A stretch of 35,418 nt of DNA from Akkermansia sp. (GTDB taxonomy: Bacteria > Verrucomicrobiota > Verrucomicrobiia > Verrucomicrobiales > Akkermansiaceae), in contig JAFURE010000010.1 in NCBI GenBank assembly GCA_017471985.1, forward strand, positions 1 to 35,418, read 5' to 3'. This document shows positions 23,650 to 31,792 of the stretch, one piece after another. Numbering within the stretch: the first letter of the stretch is position 1; each line of letters begins with the position of its first letter. The notes under the pieces were generated by a model. It was not told where the DNA came from. It worked only from the letters and a program-made list of their open reading frames with translations, and made no database searches. The position numbers and the translations under genes are program-made.

Positions 23650-24507
23650 ATGAACGCAGTTGAGATTCAGGATATCCACAAATCCTTCCCCGGTCACTGG
23701 GGAAGAGGGGGCGTTTATGCCGTGAAGGGCGTGAGCCTGAGTATTCCGCAAGGGGGCGTCTATGGGCTGATTGGCCCCAACGGTTCAGGCAAGAGCACTA
23801 TCATGAAGGCGCTTGTCGGTCTGCTGGCGCCCGATGCCGGCTCCTGCCGTGTGTTCGGCAGACCGGCTACAGCCGCAGGCAACCGCAGCGAAATCGGTTT
23901 TCTGCCGGAAAATCCCTATTTCTACAAGTTCCTGACCGGGGCTGAGACGGTGCGTTTTTATGGCCGTCTCTGCGGTCTGCGAGGTGCCGAGCTCAAGTCC
24001 CGCACTCAGGAACTGCTGGAACTTGTCGGGCTGACCGAGGCTGCAGACCGTCGATTGGCGGGCTACTCCAAGGGCATGCTGCAGCGCGTGGGGCTTGCTC
24101 AGGCTCTTGTACAGCGTCCTCGCCTGCTGGTGCTCGATGAACCGACTGCCGGTGTTGACCCCATCGGTTCTCGCGCCATCAGGGATATCATTCTCAACCT
24201 CAAGGAGCAGGGGATGACCGTTTTCCTTTGTTCCCACCTTCTGGAGCAGGTGCAGGAGATTTGTGACCGCGTGGGGATTCTGTACCGCGGCGTCATGATT
24301 GCCGAGGGAACAATGGAGGAGCTCACCCGCGATAACTCCCGCACAGAGCTCACTTTGCACAATCCCACCCCCGAATTGCTGCAACAGTTGCGCGAACTTG
24401 CCGGGGAGTCGCTTATTTCTGTAGCTCCCGCCCGCAATTCCCTCGAGAGTGTATTCCTGCGCGGTATACAGGCTAAATTGCGAGAACAACAGGCAGAGAA
24501 ATCCTGA
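23650..24507 (+). CDS. ABC transporter ATP-binding protein without adjacent permease
   Basis: 285-aa ABC-2-type nucleotide-binding subunit (drug/gliding/Cu-export-like). Walker A GPNGSGKST (42-50), Q-loop region GFLPENPYFY, signature YSKGMLQRVGLAQAL in place of LSGGQ (common in this class), Walker B LLVLDEPTAGVD, and the switch histidine in FLCSHLLEQV. The C-terminal 60 residues form the usual regulatory extension. No permease follows: the next gene is convergent and its 3' end overlaps this one by 35 bp. It therefore either pairs with a permease elsewhere or has lost it. Likely co-transcribed with the M20 peptidase gene. Confidence 0.9.
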   Translation: MNAVEIQDIHKSFPGHWGRGGVYAVKGVSLSIPQGGVYGLIGPNGSGKSTIMKALVGLLAPDAGSCRVFGRPATAAGNRSEIGFLPENPYFYKFLTGAETVRFYGRLCGLRGAELKSRTQELLELVGLTEAADRRLAGYSKGMLQRVGLAQALVQRPRLLVLDEPTAGVDPIGSRAIRDIILNLKEQGMTVFLCSHLLEQVQEICDRVGILYRGVMIAEGTMEELTRDNSRTELTLHNPTPELLQQLRELAGESLISVAPARNSLESVFLRGIQAKLREQQAEKS

Positions 24508-25492
24508 TTTGCTCGGTGCTTGCTTCCATCGGCCCGGCAAGTGATGTAATGATGCGGCTGAGAGCGCGTGTCACCCGTCCCATCTGCTCGTAATTCAGCG
24601 TATCGGGGGTGTCCGTAGGCTCGTGATAATGCGGGTTGCGCAGCATGGCTGTATCTGTCACCATGACGGACGGGATACCGAGTGGGTGGTAATTGCGGTG
24701 ATCGCTGAAAAACAGTGCTGTTTCATCGGCCCAGGGAATGTTAATGCGCACCGCTGGCAGCTCCTTCTGAAGAGATGAATAAATTTCCTTTGCCAGCGGG
24801 CGCGCCTGCAGGTTACCGACCACGGCCACAAAGTTGCCGACGGTGGGCAGCAGTAGTGAATGCCCCGGGAACAGCGAGGGCTGGCTGTCAGGTTCATCGC
24901 TGTAGTAGCCCAGCATCTCCAGGCAGATAAGCCCCAAAACGTTATTTGCATCGGCATGGGCTGCGTGGTGGGCACTGCCCATGTCTTCCGTGTCGAAATG
25001 AGGCGGTTCTTCGCAGTCCCAGGCCACAAGCTCAATGTCGTGCAGTGGAGTGCCCGTCGGCAGCTGCTCTGCCAGCTCCAGAAGCACGGCAACGGCACTG
25101 GCATTGTCATCCGCTCCGGGATTGGGGCCTTCACCGGTGTCGCAGGAATCGTAGTGACCGCCTATGATAAAGCGTTTTCCTGAGCGCCCGCGCCGCAGGG
25201 CGCAGATGTTGCAGCGGCTCTCGCCGTCAGAGGTTATGAATTGCTGTCGGCGTACTTCCCAACCGGCGCTGCGCAGGCGTTCCTCGATATAGTTACGCGC
25301 ATACTCAATCGTGGCACCGTGTCGAGGCTGTTCGCACAGTGTCTCTACGTGCGCTCTCAACCGTTCAACCTGCTCGGGAGCAGGGGGCATATCAGACTGC
25401 ACGCTTGTACTTTCCACCATCGTGCAGATGATGCTCACAAGAGAAAGAAGCAACAGGCAGGTGACTGTAGCCGCTATTTTTAACAGCTTCAT
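24473..25492 (-). CDS. M28 family zinc aminopeptidase
   Basis: Exported or membrane-anchored peptidase of 339 aa. Residues 5-27 form a hydrophobic N-terminal segment (signal peptide or anchor). The M28 metal site is recognisable: GGHYDS (H113, D115), GADDNAS (D128), DCEEPP (E161/E162), EMLGYYSDE, and the final YHEPTDTPDTLNY carrying the last histidine. The length is typical of the single-domain form. A close structural paralogue lies at 30234-31301. The last 35 bp overlap the ABC ATPase gene in antisense. Confidence 0.88.
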   Translation of the reverse strand: MKLLKIAATVTCLLLLSLVSIICTMVESTSVQSDMPPAPEQVERLRAHVETLCEQPRHGATIEYARNYIEERLRSAGWEVRRQQFITSDGESRCNICALRRGRSGKRFIIGGHYDSCDTGEGPNPGADDNASAVAVLLELAEQLPTGTPLHDIELVAWDCEEPPHFDTEDMGSAHHAAHADANNVLGLICLEMLGYYSDEPDSQPSLFPGHSLLLPTVGNFVAVVGNLQARPLAKEIYSSLQKELPAVRINIPWADETALFFSDHRNYHPLGIPSVMVTDTAMLRNPHYHEPTDTPDTLNYEQMGRVTRALSRIITSLAGPMEASTEQIRISLPVVLAI

Positions 25493-25515
25493 GCCGAAAA
25501 TAAGTTACATATTTA

Positions 25516-25543
25516 TATATAGCATGAAAGGATAATAAGTCAA
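25516..25543 (-). promoter_or_regulatory. Promoter of the first M28 gene
   Basis: TTGACT (25543-25538), 16-bp spacer, TATATA (25521-25516); predicted leader about 16 nt, no Shine-Dalgarno. Confidence 0.55.
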
Positions 25544-25588
25544 GGGGATATATCACTGAAAATGTCGCCTGCTAGTAGATGTTTTTGC

Positions 25589-25617
25589 TTGACTTTATCC
25601 GATAGGTGACTTACATA
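25589..25617 (+). promoter_or_regulatory. Promoter of the decayed glycosyltransferase gene
   Basis: TTGACT (25589-25594), 17-bp spacer, TACATA (25612-25617). The promoter looks intact although the gene is broken. Confidence 0.5.
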
Positions 25618-25645
25618 CGATTACAAGCAATGTGTTTCTGAGAAC

Positions 25646-26510
25646 ATGCACATGTCTGAAGTCAGCGGAGATTCGGAAAATGCCATGGTCAGCATTATTG
25701 TACCGGTTTACAATGTTGAACCTTATCTGCGGCAGTGTCTGGATAGCCTGTTAAGCCAAAGTTATCGGAATTTGCAGATTGTCTGTGTCAATGATGGCAG
25801 CACAGATGGCTCCCCCGCTATTCTGGAGGAGTATGCCGCCCGGGATTGCAGAAAGCGGTTGCTATACCATTACGCCGGATTTGGTCTCCCTTGTGGTATC
25901 TCGCTGTTACATGTTCAATAAAATGTTCCGGAAAGAATTGATTGACAGGCTGCAGCTTCAATTTGATGTCGGGCGTATATACGAGGATGTGGCTTTCTCT
26001 CTAATTGCTTTTCTTGCCTGTATGGGTGAACCCATAGCTGTATGTAATGACAAACTGTATCATTATCGACAGCGGGAAGGGAGTATTCTGGCTACTATGA
26101 GGAAGAAGGACCCACGGGCTATGGATGCCTTGTTCGGGGTGAATCCGGTATCGCCCACCGAGATATCAGCCATGATTCGCAAGGCGGATTTATTCATTAC
26201 GGATTACAGCAGTGTATGCTTTGACTTCATGTATATGGATGTGCCGACAATCTTTTACCGTTTCGATGCCGATGTGACTCACCCGGATGAGCGAGATAAT
26301 CAGGATGCCGACGATGCTGCGCAGGAGGACTCCCGACTCTATAATGTTTTCTACGATGAGCAGGCTGCTATGGACAAGATTGATTTCTATGTCCGGAATG
26401 GCTGCCAATTGGAAAGCGAGCTGAGGGCTCGCAATGAACAGATTTTCTGGACTCGCGAGAATAATTGCAAGGCCTTAATCGAACTGCTAAATGCAGACTG
26501 CTACGTCTAG
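25646..26510 (+). pseudogene. Decayed GT2 glycosyltransferase fused to a TagF-like domain
   Basis: The first frame (25646 to about 25840) encodes the start of a GT-A family 2 transferase: VSIIVPVYNVEPYLRQCLDSLLSQSY and the UDP-binding VNDGSTDGS. The usual next part, with the DxD box, is missing. The sequence resumes in the +1 frame (about 25880 to 26110) with the GT2 C-terminal part (FNKMFRKELI, GRIYEDVAF, LYHYRQREGSI). It then jumps in frame, near 26140, to the tail of a CDP-glycerol glycerophosphotransferase (TagF) domain: MIRKADLFITDYSSVCFDFMYM...PTIFYRFD. At least two deletions and one frameshift from a once much longer GT2-TagF polymer synthase are needed to explain this. Role of the parent: capsule or teichoic-acid-like polymer. 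Non-functional as it stands. Confidence 0.8.
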
Positions 26511-26523
26511 CACCGTTGCCTGA

Positions 26524-28524
26524 TCAGTCGTCGAGCAGGGCTCGCAGGGAGGCGATGGCATCCTCACACTGGTCCTCGGTAAGCGGTGTTTTCATGAGCT
26601 TGTCGTAGTCGATAAACTCATACATGCGCTTGGGAATTTCGCTGATGAAGCATGAGGGCTGGCAGCGTTCCTCCTGTCCGTAACGGCTGCGCTTAGCACA
26701 GTAGGTCATGGTCAGTCGCTCGCGCGCACGGGTTATACCCACGTAGAAAAGTCGGCGTTCTTCATCGAGGTTGCCCTCGTCGACGGAGCGGCTGTGGGGC
26801 ATGAGCCCTTCCTCGACCCCCACAATATAGACCTGCGGGAACTCCAGTCCCTTGGCGGCATGCATGGTGATGAGGCACACGCCGCTCTTGGCCTCGATGT
26901 CATCGTCATCGCGGTCATTGTCGAGGTTGATTTTGGAGAGGAAGTCCGTGAGTTTGGCTCCGGGCAGCCAGAACTGACGCAAGGCGCTCTTAATGTCATC
27001 AATGGCTGCCTGCCGTCGGTTTTTCTCTTCCTCCGTCTTACAGTTTTTGGATATATACTCTTCGTACTGAGTTTCTTTGAGGAAATCAGACAGTATATCA
27101 ACGAAGGGGCGCTCGCTCTGGGCGAACTCCGTACCGTAACGCGTGACCAGCTCGGTGAAAGCGGCGATGCTGTTCTGAGAGCGGGTAGAGCACTCTGAGA
27201 GGAACGAAATGTCGAGCAGCGTAGCCCAGATACTTTTTTTATTGTCACGGCTCCAGTCGATGGCGAAGGAGGCCGTGTTCACGCTGATGCCGCGGGGCGG
27301 GGTATTGAGCACGCGCAGCAGGTGCAGGTCGGCATCGGGGTTATCCATCATCTGGAGATAGCTGATGAGGTCTTTCACTTCGCGACGGTCAAAGAAACTC
27401 TTGGTACCCACCATGCGATAGGGTATGTGGCGCTCTCGCAGGGCCATTTCGAGTGCTCGGCTCTGGGCATTGGCGCGGAAGAGTACGGCAAAGCTCTCCC
27501 ACGGCAACTTATCGCGCAGGTGCAGCTGTTCGATTTCGTCGGCCAGAAACTCCGACTCCTCCTGTGGTCCGGGCATGGCCATCAATCGCACGGGGTATTC
27601 GCCGATTTTGTTGGTGCGCAGGGTTTTATCGCGGCGACCGGCGTTGTTGCGAATCAGTATGTTGGCGCAGTCGAGCACCTGTTTGGTGCAGCGGTAGTTT
27701 TCCTCGAGCTTAATGACGGTCGGGTTGGGGAAAAAGCTCTCGAAATCGAGGATGTTTGAAATCTGAGCGCCACGCCATCCATAGATGGATTGGTCATCGT
27801 CACCCACCACGCACACGTTGTGCTCGGGGCCTACCAGCTGCCGCAGCAGGCTCATCTGCAGGGAGTTGGTGTCCTGAAATTCGTCAACCGTAATGTAAGA
27901 GAACCGCTTGTTCCATTTGTCGTGCACATCGGGATAGCAGCGCAGCAGACGCTCGGTGAGGATGAGCAGGTCGTCGAAATCAACGGCATTCTGTGCCTTG
28001 AGCTCACGCTGGTAAGCGCCGGCTACGGCCGAGATGAGTGTGTCCTCAATCGCTTTGTAATCAAGACCTTCGTTGCGCACTCGAGAGTACTCAGCTATTA
28101 CCTGAGCGGGCTCCAATTTTTCACGCCTGGCGCCGTATTCCATAATCAGGCGCTTGAGCAATCCGTTCTGATCGCTGCCGGTGTAGATGGAGAAGTTCTC
28201 CTTGTAGCCCAGTTTGCCGATATCCTGACGCAGAATTCGTACGCAGAGGGAGTGGAAGGTGCAGACGGTCATTTTACGGGCGGCTTTGCGGTCTACCAGC
28301 CCGGCCACGCGGTCAGCCATTTCGTTGGCGGCTTTGTTGGTGAATGTCAGGGCGAGAATACCGGCGGGGTTCACGCCTTTCTCAATCATGTTGGCGATAC
28401 GGCAGGTGACAGTGCGGGTTTTTCCCGTGCCGGCTCCGGCCAGAATGAGCACCGGGCCGTTAAGCGTCTGCACAGCCTGGCGTTGCGCGGTGTTTAAGCT
28501 GTTGATATCGAACTTCTCTGCCAT
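26524..28524 (-). CDS. UvrD/PcrA-type 3'-5' DNA helicase
   Basis: SF1A ATP-dependent helicase of 666 aa acting in excision repair and removal of recombination intermediates. Motif I AGAGTGKT (29-36), Ia LTFTNKAANEM, II VDEFQDTN, III GDDDQSIYGWRGA, IV LEENYRCTK, V/VI LITMHAAKGLEFPQVY and VGITRARERL. The C-terminal region is shorter than in E. coli UvrD. The frame is open upstream to 28569, but the homologous start is the ATG at 28524 (MAEKFDINSLN). Converges with the pseudogene at 26510, with only 13 bp between. Could equally be called Rep or PcrA. Confidence 0.93.
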   Translation of the reverse strand: MAEKFDINSLNTAQRQAVQTLNGPVLILAGAGTGKTRTVTCRIANMIEKGVNPAGILALTFTNKAANEMADRVAGLVDRKAARKMTVCTFHSLCVRILRQDIGKLGYKENFSIYTGSDQNGLLKRLIMEYGARREKLEPAQVIAEYSRVRNEGLDYKAIEDTLISAVAGAYQRELKAQNAVDFDDLLILTERLLRCYPDVHDKWNKRFSYITVDEFQDTNSLQMSLLRQLVGPEHNVCVVGDDDQSIYGWRGAQISNILDFESFFPNPTVIKLEENYRCTKQVLDCANILIRNNAGRRDKTLRTNKIGEYPVRLMAMPGPQEESEFLADEIEQLHLRDKLPWESFAVLFRANAQSRALEMALRERHIPYRMVGTKSFFDRREVKDLISYLQMMDNPDADLHLLRVLNTPPRGISVNTASFAIDWSRDNKKSIWATLLDISFLSECSTRSQNSIAAFTELVTRYGTEFAQSERPFVDILSDFLKETQYEEYISKNCKTEEEKNRRQAAIDDIKSALRQFWLPGAKLTDFLSKINLDNDRDDDDIEAKSGVCLITMHAAKGLEFPQVYIVGVEEGLMPHSRSVDEGNLDEERRLFYVGITRARERLTMTYCAKRSRYGQEERCQPSCFISEIPKRMYEFIDYDKLMKTPLTEDQCEDAIASLRALLDD

Positions 28525-28559
28525 ATTGTTACCGTTCTGCTGACTACTCTCGGCGCGAC

Positions 28560-28588
28560 ATGCTAGCATATTTCGCGCTCTTCAGCAA
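28560..28588 (-). promoter_or_regulatory. Possible promoter of the helicase gene
   Basis: TTGCTG (28588-28583), 17-bp spacer, TAGCAT (28565-28560); predicted leader about 30 nt. Confidence 0.4.
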
Positions 28589-28623
28589 GAATAAACATTG
28601 GCGTACATCTGATATTGAATCCC

Positions 28624-28660
28624 GAAATGAATAAAGCTCAGTTCCGAAGAACTGAGCTTT
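28624..28660 (-). terminator. Terminator of the initiator tRNA
   Basis: 12-bp perfect stem AAAGCTCAGTTC/GAACTGAGCTTT (28633-28660) with a UUCG tetraloop closed by C-G on the minus strand, then TTTATTCATTT. It begins 4 nt past the tRNA 3' end. Confidence 0.88.
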
Positions 28661-28664
28661 TGAG

Positions 28665-28738
28665 TTGCGGGAGTAGGATTTGAACCTACGGCCTTCAGGT
28701 TATGAGCCTGACGAGCTACCAGACTGCTCCATCCCGCG
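28665..28738 (-). tRNA. Initiator tRNA-fMet (CAU)
   Basis: 74-nt cloverleaf without encoded CCA. Anticodon loop CTCATAA. Initiator traits: C1 faces A72 (unpaired end), A11:U24 in the D-stem, and TTCAAAT in the T-loop. The anticodon stem is UCAGG/CCUGA, so the usual three G:C pairs (29-31 with 39-41) read A29:U41, G30:C40, G31:C39; the first of the three is an A:U. Preceded by its own promoter and followed by a strong terminator. Confidence 0.93.
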
Positions 28739-28773
28739 ATTTTCTGTTTCTGTCACCCAGTGGGTGCGCCGCA

Positions 28774-28802
28774 AGTTTATCACTTGCCGGCGGGGAAGTC
28801 AA
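28774..28802 (-). promoter_or_regulatory. Promoter of the initiator tRNA gene
   Basis: TTGACT (28802-28797), 17-bp spacer, TAAACT (28779-28774), with GC-rich GCGGCGC just downstream, as expected for stringently controlled stable RNA promoters. The transcript would begin about 30 nt before the mature 5' end. Confidence 0.65.
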
Positions 28803-28830
28803 GCTTATTTCATAAAAAAAATGGATTTTT

Positions 28831-29424
28831 TTATGAATTTTGTGATTTTTGTTGCTCTTCGTAGAGGTCTTCGAGGATTTCAAGGGCCTGTTCATGGCCG
28901 AGCTCGGCAGCATTGGCGAGCCAACCGAGTGCAATGCCGGAGTGTTGAGTCACACCAATCCCCTGAGCAAAGAATACGGACATGAGGAAGGCGGCATCTG
29001 CCGAACCCTGCATGGCGGCGTAGCGAATGTAGGTAACGGCTTTTGCCGGGTCTCGAGGGGCAACGACCAGATAATGTTGCGCGAGGTCGAGCTGTGCATG
29101 CGGGTGGCCGGCATCTGCCGCGACAGTGTACCATTGTCGGGCCTGCGCGGTATCTGCTGCCGTGCCCAGACCGTGGGCGTAGCAGGCGCCCAGAGCGGCA
29201 GCCGCGCGTATATTGCCTTTGTCGGCTGCCGTTCTCAGCCACTTGATGGCTTGCTCCCTGTCTTGTTTCACCTTGCGGCCGGTGAGCAGACGGTGCCCGT
29301 ACTCGTAGCAGGCAGAGGGGTCACCCTCGGCTGCCTTTGCGGCTATCTGCGGGGTGTTGTTCACTGCGCAGCCGCTGAGCAGAAGGGCTGCGATGGCGGG
29401 CAGGGTGGTTGGTCGCATGTTCAT
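28831..29424 (-). CDS. Sel1-repeat lipoprotein
   Basis: 197 aa. The signal peptide ends in the lipobox LLSG-C19, so an acylated envelope protein is predicted. The mature chain is four to five Sel1-like alpha repeats (AAEGDPSACYEYGHRLL, AIKWLRTAADKGNIRAAAALG, ARQWYTVAADAGHPHAQLDLA, YIRYAAMQGSADAAFLMSVFFAQGIGV, ALGWLANAAELGHEQALEIL). These scaffold protein-protein contacts; the partner is unknown. The start at 29424 overlaps the UDG stop as ATGA; ATG at 29418 is the alternative. Last gene of the M28-UDG-Sel1 operon. Confidence 0.85.
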   Translation of the reverse strand: MNMRPTTLPAIAALLLSGCAVNNTPQIAAKAAEGDPSACYEYGHRLLTGRKVKQDREQAIKWLRTAADKGNIRAAAALGACYAHGLGTAADTAQARQWYTVAADAGHPHAQLDLAQHYLVVAPRDPAKAVTYIRYAAMQGSADAAFLMSVFFAQGIGVTQHSGIALGWLANAAELGHEQALEILEDLYEEQQKSQNS

Positions 29425-30224
29425 TTGAAATAGTTGCGCTGTCGGGGGCTGATGTTCATACCGAGGTGCTGCATGACGGCGAGCATGTCCTCCCACACGG
29501 AGCGACGTGCGGTGATGGTGTCGTTGCGCAGCAGATAACTGGGGTGGTAGGTCACGCGTGTGGGTATGCCGCCACAGTCGAACCACTTGCCGCGCTGACT
29601 TGCCACGCTGGCGGCATGTCCCAGTAGCCCCCGGGCGGCAGTTCCTCCCAGGCAGACGATGCAGGCCGGTTGAATAGCGCGGATTTCGGCCTGTATGATG
29701 GGCAGGCAGGCTGCAATTTCTTCATCACTCGGGGCTCGGTTGGCTGTGTGCTGCTGTGGTCCCATGGATGGGCGGAATTTGCAGATGTTGGAGATATACA
29801 CTTCCGCACGGCTCATGCCCATGGCTGTGATAATCTGCGTGAGTTTCTGACCGGCGGGGCCGACAAATGGCTCCTGCTGCAATTCTTCCTCATAGCCGGG
29901 GGCCTCGCCTACAAACATGAGTCGGGCGTGGGGATTGCCGGTAGCGAAGACCATGGTCTCGCGCAAGCTGCCCAGAGCACGGGCAGCTCGCCAGTTTTGC
30001 GCTTTTTGTCGCAGCCAGGCCAGTTTTTCTTCCACGGTTTGCGGAACCTGAGTTGTGGGGGCTGTGGCGGTTGCTTGAGGCACGGGGGCTGTTGTCCCTC
30101 GGCGTGCGGCAAGCATCCAACTGCGCAGTATAGAACGCGCCTCGGTATCCACAGCGAGGGTAGTCTGTCCCTGCAGGGGCAGGTTGCTCAGGGCCTGAAC
30201 GGCCAGCCGACGTAGTGTGAGCAT
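29421..30224 (-). CDS. Family-4-like uracil-DNA glycosylase, Fe-S ligands mostly lost
   Basis: 267 aa. Removes uracil from DNA in base excision repair. The core is family 4: GEAPGYEEE (motif A, 107-115), PFVGPAGQKL, and the HPSYLLR motif near the C-terminus. Family 4 enzymes bind a 4Fe-4S cluster through four cysteines; aligned to the Thermus enzyme from memory, the first two are R79 and R82, the third is F150 (a cysteine sits two residues earlier, C148), and only C163 is kept. A Pro/Ala/Thr-rich linker (about 45-65) precedes the core. It starts 9 nt after the M28 stop and overlaps the Sel1 gene by 4 nt, so it is the middle gene of a three-gene operon. Confidence 0.85.
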   Translation of the reverse strand: MLTLRRLAVQALSNLPLQGQTTLAVDTEARSILRSWMLAARRGTTAPVPQATATAPTTQVPQTVEEKLAWLRQKAQNWRAARALGSLRETMVFATGNPHARLMFVGEAPGYEEELQQEPFVGPAGQKLTQIITAMGMSRAEVYISNICKFRPSMGPQQHTANRAPSDEEIAACLPIIQAEIRAIQPACIVCLGGTAARGLLGHAASVASQRGKWFDCGGIPTRVTYHPSYLLRNDTITARRSVWEDMLAVMQHLGMNISPRQRNYFK

Positions 30225-30233
30225 GGTGGAAAA

Positions 30234-31301
30234 TCAGTTGGCGAGCTTGCGCAGCATGGCATCCACACCGAGTACGACTTCTGCGAACTCGCGGTAGTCG
30301 AGTTTTTCGGGGGTGTCGCTGGTTTCATGGTAATCATCGCAGCGCATATAGGCCGTATCGGTGATGGCGAATGAGGGTATGCCTTCTTTCATGTAGGACC
30401 AGTCGTCCGACCAAGCAATTCCGCGGGTGAGGTAGCTGAACACGAGTGAGCGCACCGGAAAGCGACTGACCGAGGCGAAGACCTCGGCACACCTGCGGGA
30501 GTAGTCGCGGCCGTCGTTGTTGCGCATGAATCGATTGGTGCTCATGAATGCCACATAGTCGCAGCGGTCATGCAGCCCCACCAGCGCCCCGGCTACGGCA
30601 CTGCGGCGCTTTTTGTTCACTCGCGGGGAATAGACTCCCAGGGTTTCGAGCGACATCATGCCGGCCACTTTGTCTGCGCTGCCCAGTTCTTTTACCAGTT
30701 CGCGGGCGTGCACGCGAGAGCCCATCTCGTCTGTCTGGAAAAACGGAGCTTCTTCATTGGCGTAGGCTACAAAGATAATACCGTTTTTGGTGGGGACATT
30801 CTTCAGACGCCGGGCCAGACAGAGCAGGGCGGCAACGCCCGAGGCATTGTCGTTGGCACCGGGGGTGCCTGTTTTGCCCTCAATGACCGGACCGTGCACA
30901 TTCCACTTTTCCATACCCACGCGCGTGTCGTAGTGGGCTCCGAGCACAATCCAGGGGGCTGTCGGGTCGGTGCCGGGTTTACGCGCTTCGATGTTAACAG
31001 CTGTTTTGCCTGCCGCGCTCTTGTACTCCTTCTCAGCCGGTATGGTGTAGCTCTGGCGCCGGGCCTTGTAGCCGGCTGTCTTGAACTGCTCTTCTATGTA
31101 GTTTGCTGCTCTGTCGTATGCTGCCTGCTGGTAATGGTTGCGCTCACCGATATCGCCGGCAAGTACAGCAACATGCCGCCGCAGTTCCTGCTCGGTCGGG
31201 GCTGTGATGGGTATGGCTCCATCGCCGGTCGGTTGGTAGAGCCTGGTGCAGGAGCTGAGAGCCAGCAGACCACTCAGCAGAGTTAGAAGAAGACGTCTCA
31301 T
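30234..31301 (-). CDS. M28 family peptidase, lipoprotein
   Basis: 355-aa zinc exopeptidase. The signal peptide ends in the lipobox LALSSC, with C18 as acylation site. M28 metal motifs: GAHYDT, GANDNASG, ANEEAPFF, SLETLGVYS, and YHETSDTPEKLDY at the end. An insertion between the first two motifs (KWNVHGPVIEGKTGTP) distinguishes it from the paralogue at 24473-25492. The likely role is amino-terminal trimming of peptides at the cell surface. First gene of the operon with UDG and Sel1; its promoter places the ATG 11 nt after the -10. Confidence 0.9.
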   Translation of the reverse strand: MRRLLLTLLSGLLALSSCTRLYQPTGDGAIPITAPTEQELRRHVAVLAGDIGERNHYQQAAYDRAANYIEEQFKTAGYKARRQSYTIPAEKEYKSAAGKTAVNIEARKPGTDPTAPWIVLGAHYDTRVGMEKWNVHGPVIEGKTGTPGANDNASGVAALLCLARRLKNVPTKNGIIFVAYANEEAPFFQTDEMGSRVHARELVKELGSADKVAGMMSLETLGVYSPRVNKKRRSAVAGALVGLHDRCDYVAFMSTNRFMRNNDGRDYSRRCAEVFASVSRFPVRSLVFSYLTRGIAWSDDWSYMKEGIPSFAITDTAYMRCDDYHETSDTPEKLDYREFAEVVLGVDAMLRKLAN

Positions 31302-31312
31302 ATCTTTCTTTC

Positions 31313-31341
31313 ATTTTAACTTGCGCTGTTTCAACTTGCAA
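31313..31341 (-). promoter_or_regulatory. Promoter of the M28-UDG-Sel1 operon
   Basis: TTGCAA (31341-31336), 17-bp spacer, TAAAAT (31318-31313), then 11 nt to the ATG; predicted leader 4-5 nt. Confidence 0.7.
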
Positions 31342-31461
31342 GTTCGCTTTGTGACAGTGTGTTGTTTGTTTTTAGGGTGGGTAATCATAATGATGGGATT
31401 ATTTGTAATTTCTATGTCACAAATTTCATTGTGCCGATATGCTGAGTCATAATTATTATCT

Positions 31462-31770
31462 TTGTTAGTTGGTGAGCTCTATCAGGATGACCGCCGCCAG
31501 CAGATTGTCCTCTTCACCGGTGTGGATGCCATCAATTACCTCGGTGTTGGTGAGCCTGATACCAAGGTGCTCACTATCGATGGAGTAAATGATGTCTACT
31601 ACACCATGGCAGAGAATTACTTCACCAGCGAGTACATCGATCCCGATGTTTATCTCGTGTGGGATGCCTCTGCCGGTGTGGTATATCTGGACGTGATTCC
31701 TGAACCGGCTACAGCTACGCTGAGTCTGTTGGCTTTGGCCGCTCTGGCCGCCCGCCGCAGGAGAAAGTAA
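31462..31770 (+). CDS. PEP-CTERM protein remnant, C-terminus only
   Basis: About 102 codons from a TTG. The sequence has the acidic beta-strand tail usual before a sorting signal (VYLVWDASAGVVYLDV) and ends IPEPATATLSLLALAALAARRRRK. There is no signal peptide, no ATG and an in-frame stop just upstream (31450), so it cannot be exported or sorted as it stands. The most likely explanation is the 3' end of a large autotransporter-repeat PEP-CTERM gene left after a deletion; the 160 bp upstream are AT-rich and hold nothing recognisable. A terminator still follows. Confidence 0.65.
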   Translation: MLVGELYQDDRRQQIVLFTGVDAINYLGVGEPDTKVLTIDGVNDVYYTMAENYFTSEYIDPDVYLVWDASAGVVYLDVIPEPATATLSLLALAALAARRRRK

Positions 31771-31792
31771 AAACAAAGCTTTAAAAATACAG

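Noticed and set aside
29424..29586. Longer Sel1 protein beginning at 29586
   Set aside because: The extra 54 residues are His/Arg-rich, overlap the UDG gene and would hide the lipoprotein signal peptide.
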